From CAZKDV01 sp964551645 (GTDB taxonomy: Bacteria > Bacteroidota > Bacteroidia > Bacteroidales > DTU049), in assembly GCA_964551645.1 (NCBI GenBank), contig CAZKDV010000105.1:1-7769 (forward strand): a stretch of DNA of 7,769 nucleotides, in the 5' to 3' direction. The translations under genes and the position numbers were made by a program. The notes below the pieces were generated by a model that was not told the DNA's origin, searched no databases, and saw nothing but the letters and a program-made list of their open reading frames with translations. This document shows, piece by piece, positions 1 through 7,248 of this stretch (position 1 is the first letter of the stretch; each line of letters begins with the position of its first letter).

Positions 1-20
1 TACAAAATAACAAATTTAAT

Positions 21-983
21 ATGGAAAGAATACTTGTTGTAGGTGCAGCCGGTCAGATTGGCTCGGAATTGATACTAACGCTTCGTAGCATATACGGAAA
101 TGAAAATGTAATTGGCTCAGGACGCAAAACTGCTCCATCTGAAGCAGTTCTTCAAACTGGACCATTTGAATACTTTAATGCAGTAAATCGCGAAGAACTA
201 TACAATGTTTGCAAAAAACACAATATTAATATAATTATTAATATGGCTGCTATTTTGTCGGCAGTTGGAGAACAAAATCCGATGTTAGCATGGGATGTAA
301 ATATGAATGGTTTGCTAAATACCCTTGAAATTGCACGCGAAATGAAGATGAAGCAAGTTCTTGTGCCTAGCTCAATTGCTGTATTTGGACCCGGAACTCC
401 ACTTGACAATGCCCCACAAGAAACAGTATTAAAACCTACTACAATGTACGGACTGACAAAAGTTGCAGGTGAATTATTAGGAGACTATTATGTTCGCAGA
501 TACGGACTAGATGTACGCGGACTTCGCTATCCGGGAATTATTAGCCATGAAACATTACCAGGCGGAGGAACAACTGACTACGCTGTAGCTATCTACTATG
601 AAGCAATTAAACATAAAAAATATACTTGCTTTGTGAAAGAAGATACTCGTTTGCCTATGATGTATATGCCTGACTGTATAAAAGCAACCATAGATTTGAT
701 GCAAGCAGATTTTTCAACTTTGAAACACCATTCCGACTTTAATGTTGGAGCAATGAGCTTTAGCGTTGCCGAATTAGCCGAATCAATCAAAAAAAGAATT
801 CCTGAATTTACTATTTCTTACGAACCTGATTTCCGTCAACAAATTGCTGATTCATGGCCAAATGATGTTGACGACACTGCAGCAAGAAAAGAATGGGGCT
901 GGGCTCCAAAATATGACCTCGAAGCAATGACCGATGATATGCTTAAAAACATTAAAATTAAACATGATAAAGGGCTTATTTAA
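21..983 (+). CDS. tdh: NAD-dependent L-threonine 3-dehydrogenase, epimerase (extended SDR) type
   Basis: Predicted cytosolic enzyme oxidising L-threonine to 2-amino-3-oxobutanoate with NAD+, the first step of threonine breakdown to glycine and acetyl-CoA. Its usual partner is glycine C-acetyltransferase (Kbl), which is not visible here. The 320 residues match the family's usual length. Seen: an N-terminal Rossmann glycine motif G8-A-A-G-Q-I-G14, a serine pair S117-S118 in VPSSIAVFG, the SDR catalytic pair Y143 and K147 (MYGLTKVAG), RYPG at 169-172, and a C-terminal segment around 287-308 (AARKEWGWAPKYDL, then MTDDML) typical of SDR-type threonine dehydrogenases rather than UDP-sugar epimerases. 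This type is unrelated to the zinc-dependent Tdh of E. coli. The ATG at 21 gives a complete nucleotide-binding motif, and only 20 bases precede it, so the promoter is not visible. It may be co-transcribed with the barrel gene 31 bp downstream. A generic sugar epimerase is the alternative and is less likely. Confidence 0.88.
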   Translation: MERILVVGAAGQIGSELILTLRSIYGNENVIGSGRKTAPSEAVLQTGPFEYFNAVNREELYNVCKKHNINIIINMAAILSAVGEQNPMLAWDVNMNGLLNTLEIAREMKMKQVLVPSSIAVFGPGTPLDNAPQETVLKPTTMYGLTKVAGELLGDYYVRRYGLDVRGLRYPGIISHETLPGGGTTDYAVAIYYEAIKHKKYTCFVKEDTRLPMMYMPDCIKATIDLMQADFSTLKHHSDFNVGAMSFSVAELAESIKKRIPEFTISYEPDFRQQIADSWPNDVDDTAARKEWGWAPKYDLEAMTDDMLKNIKIKHDKGLI

Positions 984-1014
984 TTGAAATAATTATTAAT
1001 CTAAATTTAAATTT

Positions 1015-1509
1015 ATGAAAGTTAAAAAGAACATCATTTTTGCATTTTTAATGCTAATTAGTACTGCTATGTTTTCGCAAATAGCTGGGAACTTTGACTT
1101 GGGAATTAGATCAGATTTTGACGACCTTAATTCTATTGGGGTTTCTGGAACTTACTTGTACGATGTTGATGGCAAACTTGGAGTTGGAGCTAATGTTGGC
1201 TTAAGATTTCCAACTGCATCCGGAATTTCAGGTATTCATATTCCCGTTTTAGGAGATGTCAGATATTATCTACAAGGTAATAACCAAGGTTGGTATCCTG
1301 AAGTATTTATTGGATTTATGCATTATAGACATAAATATAAGCTATTTAATCAAAGCTATACCTCAGCTGCAACTAATTTTGCTTTTGGCTTTGGAGCTGG
1401 ATACAAAACAAGTAAGTCTATTGACCTATCTGCCCGTTATGAAACCACTTCTAATTCAAGCGGAACTGCAAAAGGTATTTTTGGGATAAGAGTCGGTTAT
1501 TGGTTTTAA
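1015..1509 (+). CDS. small predicted outer-membrane beta-barrel protein
   Basis: 164 residues, not assignable to a named family with certainty. Residues 1-22 form a signal peptide: KVKK, then a hydrophobic stretch FAFLMLISTAMF, with a likely signal peptidase I site near FSQ|IAG. The mature part is rich in Gly and aromatic residues and shows alternating patterns consistent with about eight amphipathic beta strands (roughly 26-33, 40-50, 54-66, 75-86, 92-104, 120-130, 134-144 and 153-164). It ends in an aromatic residue (VGYWF), as outer-membrane barrels assembled by BAM often do. Length and strand count resemble OmpA/OmpW/OMP_b-brl type small barrels; substrate or role is unknown. No cysteine and no lipobox are seen, so it is not a lipoprotein. 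It starts 31 bp after tdh with no TAnnTTTG box in the gap, so read-through from tdh is likely. A terminator follows. Confidence 0.75.
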   Translation: MKVKKNIIFAFLMLISTAMFSQIAGNFDLGIRSDFDDLNSIGVSGTYLYDVDGKLGVGANVGLRFPTASGISGIHIPVLGDVRYYLQGNNQGWYPEVFIGFMHYRHKYKLFNQSYTSAATNFAFGFGAGYKTSKSIDLSARYETTSNSSGTAKGIFGIRVGYWF

Positions 1510-1528
1510 AAAAAATAAAATAATCTTT

Positions 1529-1562
1529 AAAAGGAGTTTCTACATTAGGAACTCCTTTTTTT
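1529..1562 (+). terminator. Rho-independent terminator after the barrel gene
   Basis: Hairpin with arms 1529-1540 and 1548-1559: ten Watson-Crick pairs (AAAAGGAGTT with AACTCCTTTT), then one G-T and one C-G pair, closing a 7-base loop TACATTA. The T run is 1556-1562. It lies 19 bp after the stop of the barrel gene and separates the tdh-barrel unit from leuS. Confidence 0.85.
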
Positions 1563-1591
1563 ATCCTCAATTTTCATAAACATAAAAATAC

Positions 1592-1599
1592 TAACTTTG
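1592..1599 (+). promoter_or_regulatory. probable Bacteroidota -7 promoter box for leuS
   Basis: TAACTTTG matches the Bacteroidota -7 consensus TAnnTTTG exactly. It lies just after the terminator of the preceding gene and 50 bp before the leuS ATG, implying a 5' leader of roughly 40-45 bases. The -33 region is weak (TTTTC at 1571-1575). It probably drives leuS and the UPF0316 gene together. Confidence 0.6.
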
Positions 1600-1633
1600 C
1601 CAACTACTAAAAAACAATATTTTATTTTGCATT

Positions 1634-1660
1634 ATGAAACTATCAAAACATGGACTATAA
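1634..1660 (+). other. possible 8-codon leader reading frame overlapping the leuS start
   Basis: ATG at 1634 opens a frame reading MKLSKHGL and stopping with TAA at 1658-1660. It overlaps the first codons of leuS (ATG at 1650) in a different frame. Two of its eight codons are the leucine codon CTA. If translated, it would place a ribosome across the leuS start, allowing translational coupling or a response to Leu-tRNA charging. No hairpin or ribosome binding site supports this, and such tiny frames are common by chance in AT-rich leaders. Confidence 0.18.
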
Positions 1661-4424
1661 TCATAAAGAAATAGAAAAAAAATGGCAGAACTGCTGGAGC
1701 AATGATCAAATTTATTCAAGTAAAGTTGATAAAAGCAAAGAAAAATTTTATATTCTTGATATGTTTCCTTATCCTTCTGGAGCAGGATTGCATGTTGGGC
1801 ATCCACTTGGCTATATAGCATCTGACATAGTGTCTCGATATAAAAGGCTAAAAGGATTTAATGTTCTACACCCTATGGGCTTTGATGCTTTTGGTTTGCC
1901 TGCCGAACAATATGCTATTCAAACAGGACAACATCCCGCTATAACAACCGAACAAAACATACAAAGATATAAAGAGCAACTTGTTAGCTTGGGCTTTGAT
2001 TATGACTGGAATCGCGAAATTCGCACAAGCGACCCAAAATACTACAAATGGACACAATGGACTTTCATACAACTATATAATCACTATTTTAACACAGAAA
2101 CACAAAAAGCCGAACCAATATCAAATTTAGTTGCTGTTTTTGAAACAAAAGGAAGCAATGTAAGCAATGTAAATGTAGCTTGTGAAAAAAGTATAATGTT
2201 TTCAGCAAATGAATGGAACAATATGACTGACCATCAAAAGCATGATATACTTATGAATTATAGATTAGCATATCTTGCTGACACAACTGTTAATTGGTGT
2301 CCAGAATTAGGGACAGTATTAGCAAATGATGAAGTCAGTGATGGAGTCAGTGTTCGTGGTGGTTTTCCTGTTGTAAAAAAGACCATGAAGCAATGGTTAC
2401 TAAGAGTTACGGCTTATGCAGACCGCCTTATTAATGGCTTGGACAATTTAGATTGGTCAGAAAGCATTAAAGAAATTCAACGCAATTGGATTGGGAAATC
2501 TTTTGGAGCAATGCTTAGCTTTGACATTAAAGGACATCCCGATATTAAAATGGATATTTTTACAACCAGACCAGACACAATTTTCGGAATTACATATATG
2601 GCTTATGCTCCCGAACATATTGCTGTTAAAAATATCACAACGAATGAACAACAAAAAGAAGTATCTGAATATATTGAATATGCAATTAACCGTTCGGAAC
2701 GCGAACGAATGACAGAGACAAAGAAAATATCAGGAGCTTTCACAGGAACTTATGCAATACACCCATTTACAGGAGATGAAATACCAATCTTTGTTGCTGA
2801 TTATGTTTTAGCTGGCTATGGAACTGGTTCAGTAATGGCAGTACCCGGACACGATTCACGCGACTACGCATTTGCTAAACATTTCAACCTCCCAATCAAA
2901 GAAGTTATCACAAGCAGCAATATTGCCGAAGAAGCATGGGAAGAAAAAGAAGGTACGCTTGTAAATTCTGACTTCTTAAATGGTTTAAACCCTATTCAAG
3001 CAATCGAAAAAGCAATTGAAATAATTAAACAAAAAGGAATAGGACAAAGAAAAACAAGTTATAGACTTAGAGATGCTATTTTTAGTCGACAAAGATATTG
3101 GGGTGAACCATTTCCTGTTTACTATAAAAACGGAATGCCACAAATGATGGATATTGAAAAATTACCATTATTACTTCCTGATATTGATTCATATCTGCCA
3201 ACAGAAAGTGGAGAACCACCTTTGGCAAGAGCTAGCAATTGGAAAACAGAGGAAGGATATGCGATAGAAACGAATACTATGCCCGGATTTGCAGGTTCAA
3301 GCGCTTATTATTTGAGATACATGGATCCTAACAATGATAATGAATATTTTAGTAGCAAAGCAGTAAATTATTGGCAACAAGTTGATTTCTATATTGGTGG
3401 TGCCGAGCATGCTACCGGTCATTTAATGTATTCTCGTTTTTGGAATAAATTTCTATACGATTTGGGTTTAACACCACTTGATGAACCATTTAAAAAGATG
3501 ATTAATCAAGGTATGATTTTAGGTCGTTCTAATATAGTTTACCGAGATAAAAACAATCAAAATCATTTTATTTCGTCAGGGCTGATTAATAAATATGACA
3601 CAACTCCAATACATGTTGATGTAAACATAGTGGAAAACGATATTTTGGATATTGAACAATTCAAAAAATGGCGTCCAGAATTTAAAAATGCTACATTTGA
3701 ATTAGAAAACGGCAAATACATTTGTGGCATTGAAATTGAGAAAATGTCAAAATCTTTTTATAATGTCGTAAATCCCGATATTTTAATTGAAAAGTATGGT
3801 GCAGATACTTTGCGTCTATACGAAATGTTTTTAGGTCCAATTGAACAATACAAACCTTGGGATACAAAGGGAATTGAAGGAGTTTCAAGGTTTATTAAAA
3901 AATTCTGGCGATTATTTTTTGATACCAATGGTAATTTTAGTTTATCAGAAGATGCTCCTAAGTCTGAGGAATTAAAAATACTGCATAAAACAATTCATAA
4001 AATTGAAGAAGATATTGAACGATTTTCGCTTAATACAACTATTAGTGCATTTATGATTTGTATTAATGAGCTTACTGATTTAAAATGCAACAAAAGGAGT
4101 ATTTTAGAGCCTTTACTAATACTTATTGCTCCTTTCGCCCCTCACTTTGCAGAAGAGCTATGGAACAAAGCAGGACACACTACTTCTATACATTTAGAAC
4201 AATTTCCAAAGTTTAATGCAAAATATATAACTGAAGACACATTTCAATGTCCGATTTCTTTCAATGGCAAAATGCGATTTACAATGCAACTATCAAGTTC
4301 TGCAACACAAGACGAAATTACTCAAACAGTTTTGCAGGTAGAAGAAACTCAAAAATGGTTAGATGGCAAAACTCCGAAAAAAGTTATTGTTATTCCTAAA
4401 AAAATTGTTAATATTGTAATATAA
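1650..4424 (+). CDS. leuS: leucyl-tRNA synthetase
   Basis: Cytosolic class Ia aminoacyl-tRNA synthetase that charges tRNA-Leu with leucine using ATP. 924 residues, within the range I expect for Bacteroidota and longer than the roughly 860 of E. coli. Seen in order: the HIGH signature as HVGH at 48-51 within YPSGAGLHVGH; FDAFGLPAEQ; an extra segment around 154-208; NWCP at 215-218; the CP1 editing domain with threonine-rich TTRPDT at 305-310 and VPGHDSRD at 398-405 (D405 lines up with the editing aspartate D345 of E. coli by motif); SRQRYWGEPFP and GGAEHATGH in the returning catalytic core; KMSKS at 698-702; and a helical anticodon-binding region from about 730 to the end. All key signatures are intact and no frameshift is seen. 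The zinc-knuckle cysteines of the E. coli enzyme after NWCP are absent (VSVRGG instead). The ATG at 1650 gives the normal short N-terminus before the HVGH motif. Transcription probably starts near 1606. A UPF0316 gene follows 9 bp downstream. Confidence 0.97.
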   Translation: MDYNHKEIEKKWQNCWSNDQIYSSKVDKSKEKFYILDMFPYPSGAGLHVGHPLGYIASDIVSRYKRLKGFNVLHPMGFDAFGLPAEQYAIQTGQHPAITTEQNIQRYKEQLVSLGFDYDWNREIRTSDPKYYKWTQWTFIQLYNHYFNTETQKAEPISNLVAVFETKGSNVSNVNVACEKSIMFSANEWNNMTDHQKHDILMNYRLAYLADTTVNWCPELGTVLANDEVSDGVSVRGGFPVVKKTMKQWLLRVTAYADRLINGLDNLDWSESIKEIQRNWIGKSFGAMLSFDIKGHPDIKMDIFTTRPDTIFGITYMAYAPEHIAVKNITTNEQQKEVSEYIEYAINRSERERMTETKKISGAFTGTYAIHPFTGDEIPIFVADYVLAGYGTGSVMAVPGHDSRDYAFAKHFNLPIKEVITSSNIAEEAWEEKEGTLVNSDFLNGLNPIQAIEKAIEIIKQKGIGQRKTSYRLRDAIFSRQRYWGEPFPVYYKNGMPQMMDIEKLPLLLPDIDSYLPTESGEPPLARASNWKTEEGYAIETNTMPGFAGSSAYYLRYMDPNNDNEYFSSKAVNYWQQVDFYIGGAEHATGHLMYSRFWNKFLYDLGLTPLDEPFKKMINQGMILGRSNIVYRDKNNQNHFISSGLINKYDTTPIHVDVNIVENDILDIEQFKKWRPEFKNATFELENGKYICGIEIEKMSKSFYNVVNPDILIEKYGADTLRLYEMFLGPIEQYKPWDTKGIEGVSRFIKKFWRLFFDTNGNFSLSEDAPKSEELKILHKTIHKIEEDIERFSLNTTISAFMICINELTDLKCNKRSILEPLLILIAPFAPHFAEELWNKAGHTTSIHLEQFPKFNAKYITEDTFQCPISFNGKMRFTMQLSSSATQDEITQTVLQVEETQKWLDGKTPKKVIVIPKKIVNIVI

Positions 4425-4433
4425 TCTTTTTTT

Positions 4434-5009
4434 ATGTTTACTGTGTTCAACTATTTTGCATATATAATAATTCCAGTTTTAATTATTATTGCTCGTATTG
4501 CCGACCAAACGCTTGGCACGCTTCGGCTTGTTTATTTAAGCAAAGGATTGAAGCATATAGCTCCAATTTTAGGTTTTTTTGAAGTTTTTATATGGATTAC
4601 TGCCGTCAGCCAAATACTTAAAGACCTTAACAATTACTATTATTATGTAATGTATGCTTTGGGATTTGCACTTGGAAATTACATTGGACTTATCATGGAA
4701 GAAAAAATATCAATTGGAAAAATATTAGTTAGAGTTTTTCTAAAATATGACTCAAAAGAAATTACAAATAGCTTAGTTGAACAAGGATTTGGCGTAACAA
4801 TGGTAGATGCAGAAGGTAGCCGTGGACCTGTAAAAGTTATTTTCTCAATAATTAACAGAAAGCAATTAAACTCATTTTTGACTGTAATTAAGCAATTTGA
4901 CGAACATGTTTTTTATTCAATTGAAGACATTCGCTCATCTGCTGAAGGTGTGTTCCCTAATACTGAGAAAAAACGAAAACGCATTACCGGAATACTTAAA
5001 GCTAAGTAA
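4434..5009 (+). CDS. UPF0316 family membrane protein (DUF5698 + DUF2179)
   Basis: 191-residue inner-membrane protein of unknown biochemical function. Three hydrophobic segments are visible (about 5-20, 41-62 and 68-86). The N-terminal half carries the family's recognisable pattern: RIADQTLGTLRLVY at 21-34, APILGFFEVFIWI at 43-55, and GFALGNYIG at 77-85 followed by MEEK. The C-terminal half (about 105-166) fits the soluble DUF2179 domain, with EQGFGVTMVDAEGSRGPV at 116-133; this domain also ends YitT-family transporters and is thought to sense a small ligand. The tail is very basic (KKRKR at 179-183). The start lies 9 bp after the leuS stop with no promoter between, so the two genes are almost certainly co-transcribed. 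The spacer is mostly T and has no Shine-Dalgarno sequence, so translational coupling to leuS is plausible. A YitT-like protein is the nearest alternative, but the three-helix layout fits UPF0316 better. Confidence 0.85.
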   Translation: MFTVFNYFAYIIIPVLIIIARIADQTLGTLRLVYLSKGLKHIAPILGFFEVFIWITAVSQILKDLNNYYYYVMYALGFALGNYIGLIMEEKISIGKILVRVFLKYDSKEITNSLVEQGFGVTMVDAEGSRGPVKVIFSIINRKQLNSFLTVIKQFDEHVFYSIEDIRSSAEGVFPNTEKKRKRITGILKAK

Positions 5010-5028
5010 AATTACTACTTATACAAAT

Positions 5029-5064
5029 AAAAAAAGAGGTTGATCTATTTACGAACAACCTCTT
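5029..5064 (-). terminator. terminator between convergent genes, strongest on the - strand
   Basis: Perfect 9-bp stem: AAGAGGTTG at 5034-5042 pairs with CAACCTCTT at 5056-5064, with a 13-base loop. Read on the - strand it is followed by an unbroken T run (the A run at 5029-5035 on +) and lies 24 bp after the stop of the secreted-protein gene. On the + strand the following T stretch is short and interrupted (AAACTTTT), so it may also serve the UPF0316 gene, but less efficiently. Confidence 0.8.
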
Positions 5065-5088
5065 AAACTTTTCAATACTGAAGAGTAA

Positions 5089-5460
5089 TTATTTCTTTAA
5101 TACTTTAAAGCTAATAACTTCTTCATTGCTCCTCAATGTAACGAAATACAAGCCAGAAGTTTGATTGATTTGTATTCCTTCAATTTTACTTACATTGCAA
5201 TATTTTTCTGAAAACACTTCTTTACCTGTAATATCCTTAACAGATATCATAATATCTGAATACACTTTATCAAGATTTATATTGATAAAATCATTAGTTG
5301 GGTTTGGATAAACAACTATTTTCTCTCCATCAAATTCAGCTATATTATCACAAGTAGTAACAATTAAATTCAATGTTTGTATTGAATCACAACCAAATTC
5401 AGTTTTGCCTTTATATTCATATTCACCGGTTTCTGTATAAATTTCTCCATTAAACACATA
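5089..5460 (-). repeat. C-terminal cassette shared with the neighbouring paralogue (copy 1)
   Basis: Last repeat plus sorting domain (residues 587-709) and stop. The 123 residues align without a single gap to the 123 visible residues of the gene at 7398-7769, with 71 identities counted by hand (58%). Conservation is strongest at GEIYTE, GCDS, YPNPTND and KDITGKEVF, and nearly absent in the linker just before the sorting domain. Confidence 0.85.
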
Positions 5461-7218
5461 TTCCTCTCCTTCGCAAATACTTGCATCAACTGTATGATAA
5501 TATGAAGGATGAACTTCTAATGTCAAATAATACATAGTATCACAAGTATTTCCGCTAATCAGTTTAGAATATTGCCCAGCTTCAGTAATAATATCATCAA
5601 AGAAATAATATTCGTCACCTTCACAAATACTTTCAAACAAATCTACATATAGCATATCAGTTGTTGTTAAATGTAATGAAATTATAGAATCGCAACCTAA
5701 AATAGTTTTATCTTCAAAAACGATATATTCGCCTGCTTCTGAATACTTAACACCATTGTACTCATACTCTCCGCCTTCGCATATTTCAGCTTCTATAATT
5801 TCGTGATAAGTAGGATTGATAGTTATAGTGAATGAACAATGGGTAACGCAAATACTATCTGTTACTGTATATTTAACTTTATGAACGCCCACTCCTGCTA
5901 ATTCAGGATAAAACACATTATCTTCTACATATTTACCAGAATATATTCCGTCTTCAGGATTTCCTCCTGTTAATTCAATTGGTGCTTCTCCTTCGCAAAC
6001 TATAATACTTGGAGGACATATCGGTTTATCGCAATCATTTTCAATAACTTCAACTTTTACATCATCTACTAACCAAGCATGTGCATAGTTTCCTTTATAT
6101 CTGAACCCAATCATAATTGTATCTCCGTCATATTCTGATAAATCTAAAACCGTTTCAATCCATTTTGCTTCTTCCACTGTTTTAAAAGTCCAAATTTCAT
6201 TAAAATCTTCACCATCAGTTGATATATAAACTCCATTTTCTCCGTAGAACTCAGTACCAACATTGTATGACCAGAATGATAATTCTATATTTTCATTTTC
6301 AGGAAGATAAATCAAAGGAGAAACGAGCAAGCCATCTTCAAAATAGTCTTTATCTCCATAAATATGTACTGCAGAATATTTTCCATCAGGAGTATGATTA
6401 TATTCACTAACTAAACCCCATTGTTCTCCGGCTCCATCTAAGTCATGAATTGTCCAACAATTTGTTGAAGTAGTTTCAAAATCTTCAATAAATGGAAGTT
6501 CGTTCACACCGCACACAAATTCTTCAACTTCAACAATAGGAATAAAAATCATATCAATATCTAATTCCCAACTATATGCCATTGAAACCCAAGTTTCATC
6601 ATCCCACTTTTCCCATGCTAAATCTAAGCCCATGCCACCTCCATTAGTACTAGAAACAATTCCTATTTTATTAGTAGGAAAAGCACCCATTTTAGAAAAA
6701 TCTAATCCTACATAAAAATGAGAACCAACTGCGACTGGTGTCGGAAATTCAAAAAAGTTTAAACCTTCTTCAAATTCAAAACCTGCATTAATTTGAGCTA
6801 AAGATCTTGATAGTGAACCAAGAACTTTTCCGGGCGCATAATTAACTGCATTTCCAGCATTATTGACACCCTTTCCATTTGCATCATAAACATTCAACAC
6901 CACATTCCCAGTTGAACCTGATTTTGCTCCAACCCAAACAAAACATCCTAATAAATGTCCAGTTCCGTTAATTGAAAATTGTTGTGCTTTTGCTAAATCA
7001 GCGAGTTCGTTTGTGCCACATGGATGACCACCACCATTAGTGTTATAAAGTGTCATGTCTGCATTGTTGATCACACTAACTGGAAATAAAGTGTCAGCAC
7101 TTTTAGAAACCTTGAAATTTGGTTTAATTTTTGCCGTTGAAAAGGCAATTCTTTCTTGTGCCATTGCAGTAAAACCTACAAGACACAACATAACAATTAA
7201 AACTGTAAATCTTTTCAT
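5089..7218 (-). CDS. secreted modular protein with choice-of-anchor J domain, Cys repeats and T9SS type A sorting domain
   Basis: 709 residues from the start chosen here. It is exported by Sec, then carried across the outer membrane by the type IX system and anchored or released. Order: signal peptide 1-20 (MKRFTVLIVMLCLVGFTAMA, then QE); a Gly/aromatic-rich beta domain about 55-230 with CGTNELADLAKAQQF at 67-81 and AWEKWDDETW at 201-210, familiar from Bacteroidota surface proteins but unnamed to me; a choice-of-anchor J (cleaved-adhesin/MAM-like) domain about 240-392, opening LPFIEDFE and closing WLVDDVKVEV; an Ig-like stretch 401-470; three Cys-paired repeats 478-622; and a type A sorting domain about 630-709 with VYPNPTNDFININL at 636-649, KDITGKEVF at 661-669 and a KVLKK end. 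The protein is acidic and has no catalytic motif I can see, so an adhesin or surface-binding role is inferred. An ATG at 7251 in the same frame is rejected because it overlaps the -7 promoter box and would bury the signal peptide 11 residues in. Confidence 0.9.
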   Translation of the reverse strand: MKRFTVLIVMLCLVGFTAMAQERIAFSTAKIKPNFKVSKSADTLFPVSVINNADMTLYNTNGGGHPCGTNELADLAKAQQFSINGTGHLLGCFVWVGAKSGSTGNVVLNVYDANGKGVNNAGNAVNYAPGKVLGSLSRSLAQINAGFEFEEGLNFFEFPTPVAVGSHFYVGLDFSKMGAFPTNKIGIVSSTNGGGMGLDLAWEKWDDETWVSMAYSWELDIDMIFIPIVEVEEFVCGVNELPFIEDFETTSTNCWTIHDLDGAGEQWGLVSEYNHTPDGKYSAVHIYGDKDYFEDGLLVSPLIYLPENENIELSFWSYNVGTEFYGENGVYISTDGEDFNEIWTFKTVEEAKWIETVLDLSEYDGDTIMIGFRYKGNYAHAWLVDDVKVEVIENDCDKPICPPSIIVCEGEAPIELTGGNPEDGIYSGKYVEDNVFYPELAGVGVHKVKYTVTDSICVTHCSFTITINPTYHEIIEAEICEGGEYEYNGVKYSEAGEYIVFEDKTILGCDSIISLHLTTTDMLYVDLFESICEGDEYYFFDDIITEAGQYSKLISGNTCDTMYYLTLEVHPSYYHTVDASICEGEEYVFNGEIYTETGEYEYKGKTEFGCDSIQTLNLIVTTCDNIAEFDGEKIVVYPNPTNDFININLDKVYSDIMISVKDITGKEVFSEKYCNVSKIEGIQINQTSGLYFVTLRSNEEVISFKVLKK
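5353..5787 (-). repeat. three tandem ~50-residue Cys-paired 'ICEG' protein repeats
   Basis: Residues 478-527, 528-578 and 579-622 of the secreted protein share the pattern ICEG-[GDE]-EY, an FNG-like turn, a Tyr/Ile-[ST]-E-[AT]-G-[EQ]-Y core, then (G)CDS/CDT and a hydrophobic strand LxL. Cysteines are spaced 27-29 residues within each unit (C480/C509, C532/C559, C582/C610), consistent with one disulfide per repeat in an exported protein. The first and third units are closest to each other; the second is more diverged. These look like short beta-sandwich spacers between the binding domain and the sorting signal. Confidence 0.8.
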
Positions 7219-7240
7219 ATTTAGTTTTTTAAAATTTTTG

Positions 7241-7248
7241 CAAAGGTA
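7241..7248 (-). promoter_or_regulatory. Bacteroidota -7 promoter box for the secreted-protein gene
   Basis: On the - strand this reads TACCTTTG, an exact TAnnTTTG match within the familiar context TTGTACCTTTGC. A plausible -33 element is only weakly visible (TTGG at 7268-7265). Transcription would begin near 7234, leaving a leader of about 16 bases before the ATG at 7218. It therefore also decides the start codon of that gene. Confidence 0.75.

Noticed and set aside
1256..1489. 77-residue + strand frame inside the barrel gene
   Set aside because: It lies wholly within the barrel coding sequence in another frame, has no recognisable features, and the barrel frame has a clear signal peptide and strand pattern.
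1866..2072. - strand frames within leuS (also 2457-2654 and 3691-3888)
   Set aside because: All are antisense to well-conserved leuS coding sequence and have no independent support.
2109..2273. leuS insertion as an intein or recent insertion
   Set aside because: The segment is in frame, short, lacks splicing motifs and resembles what I recall of other Bacteroidota LeuRS.
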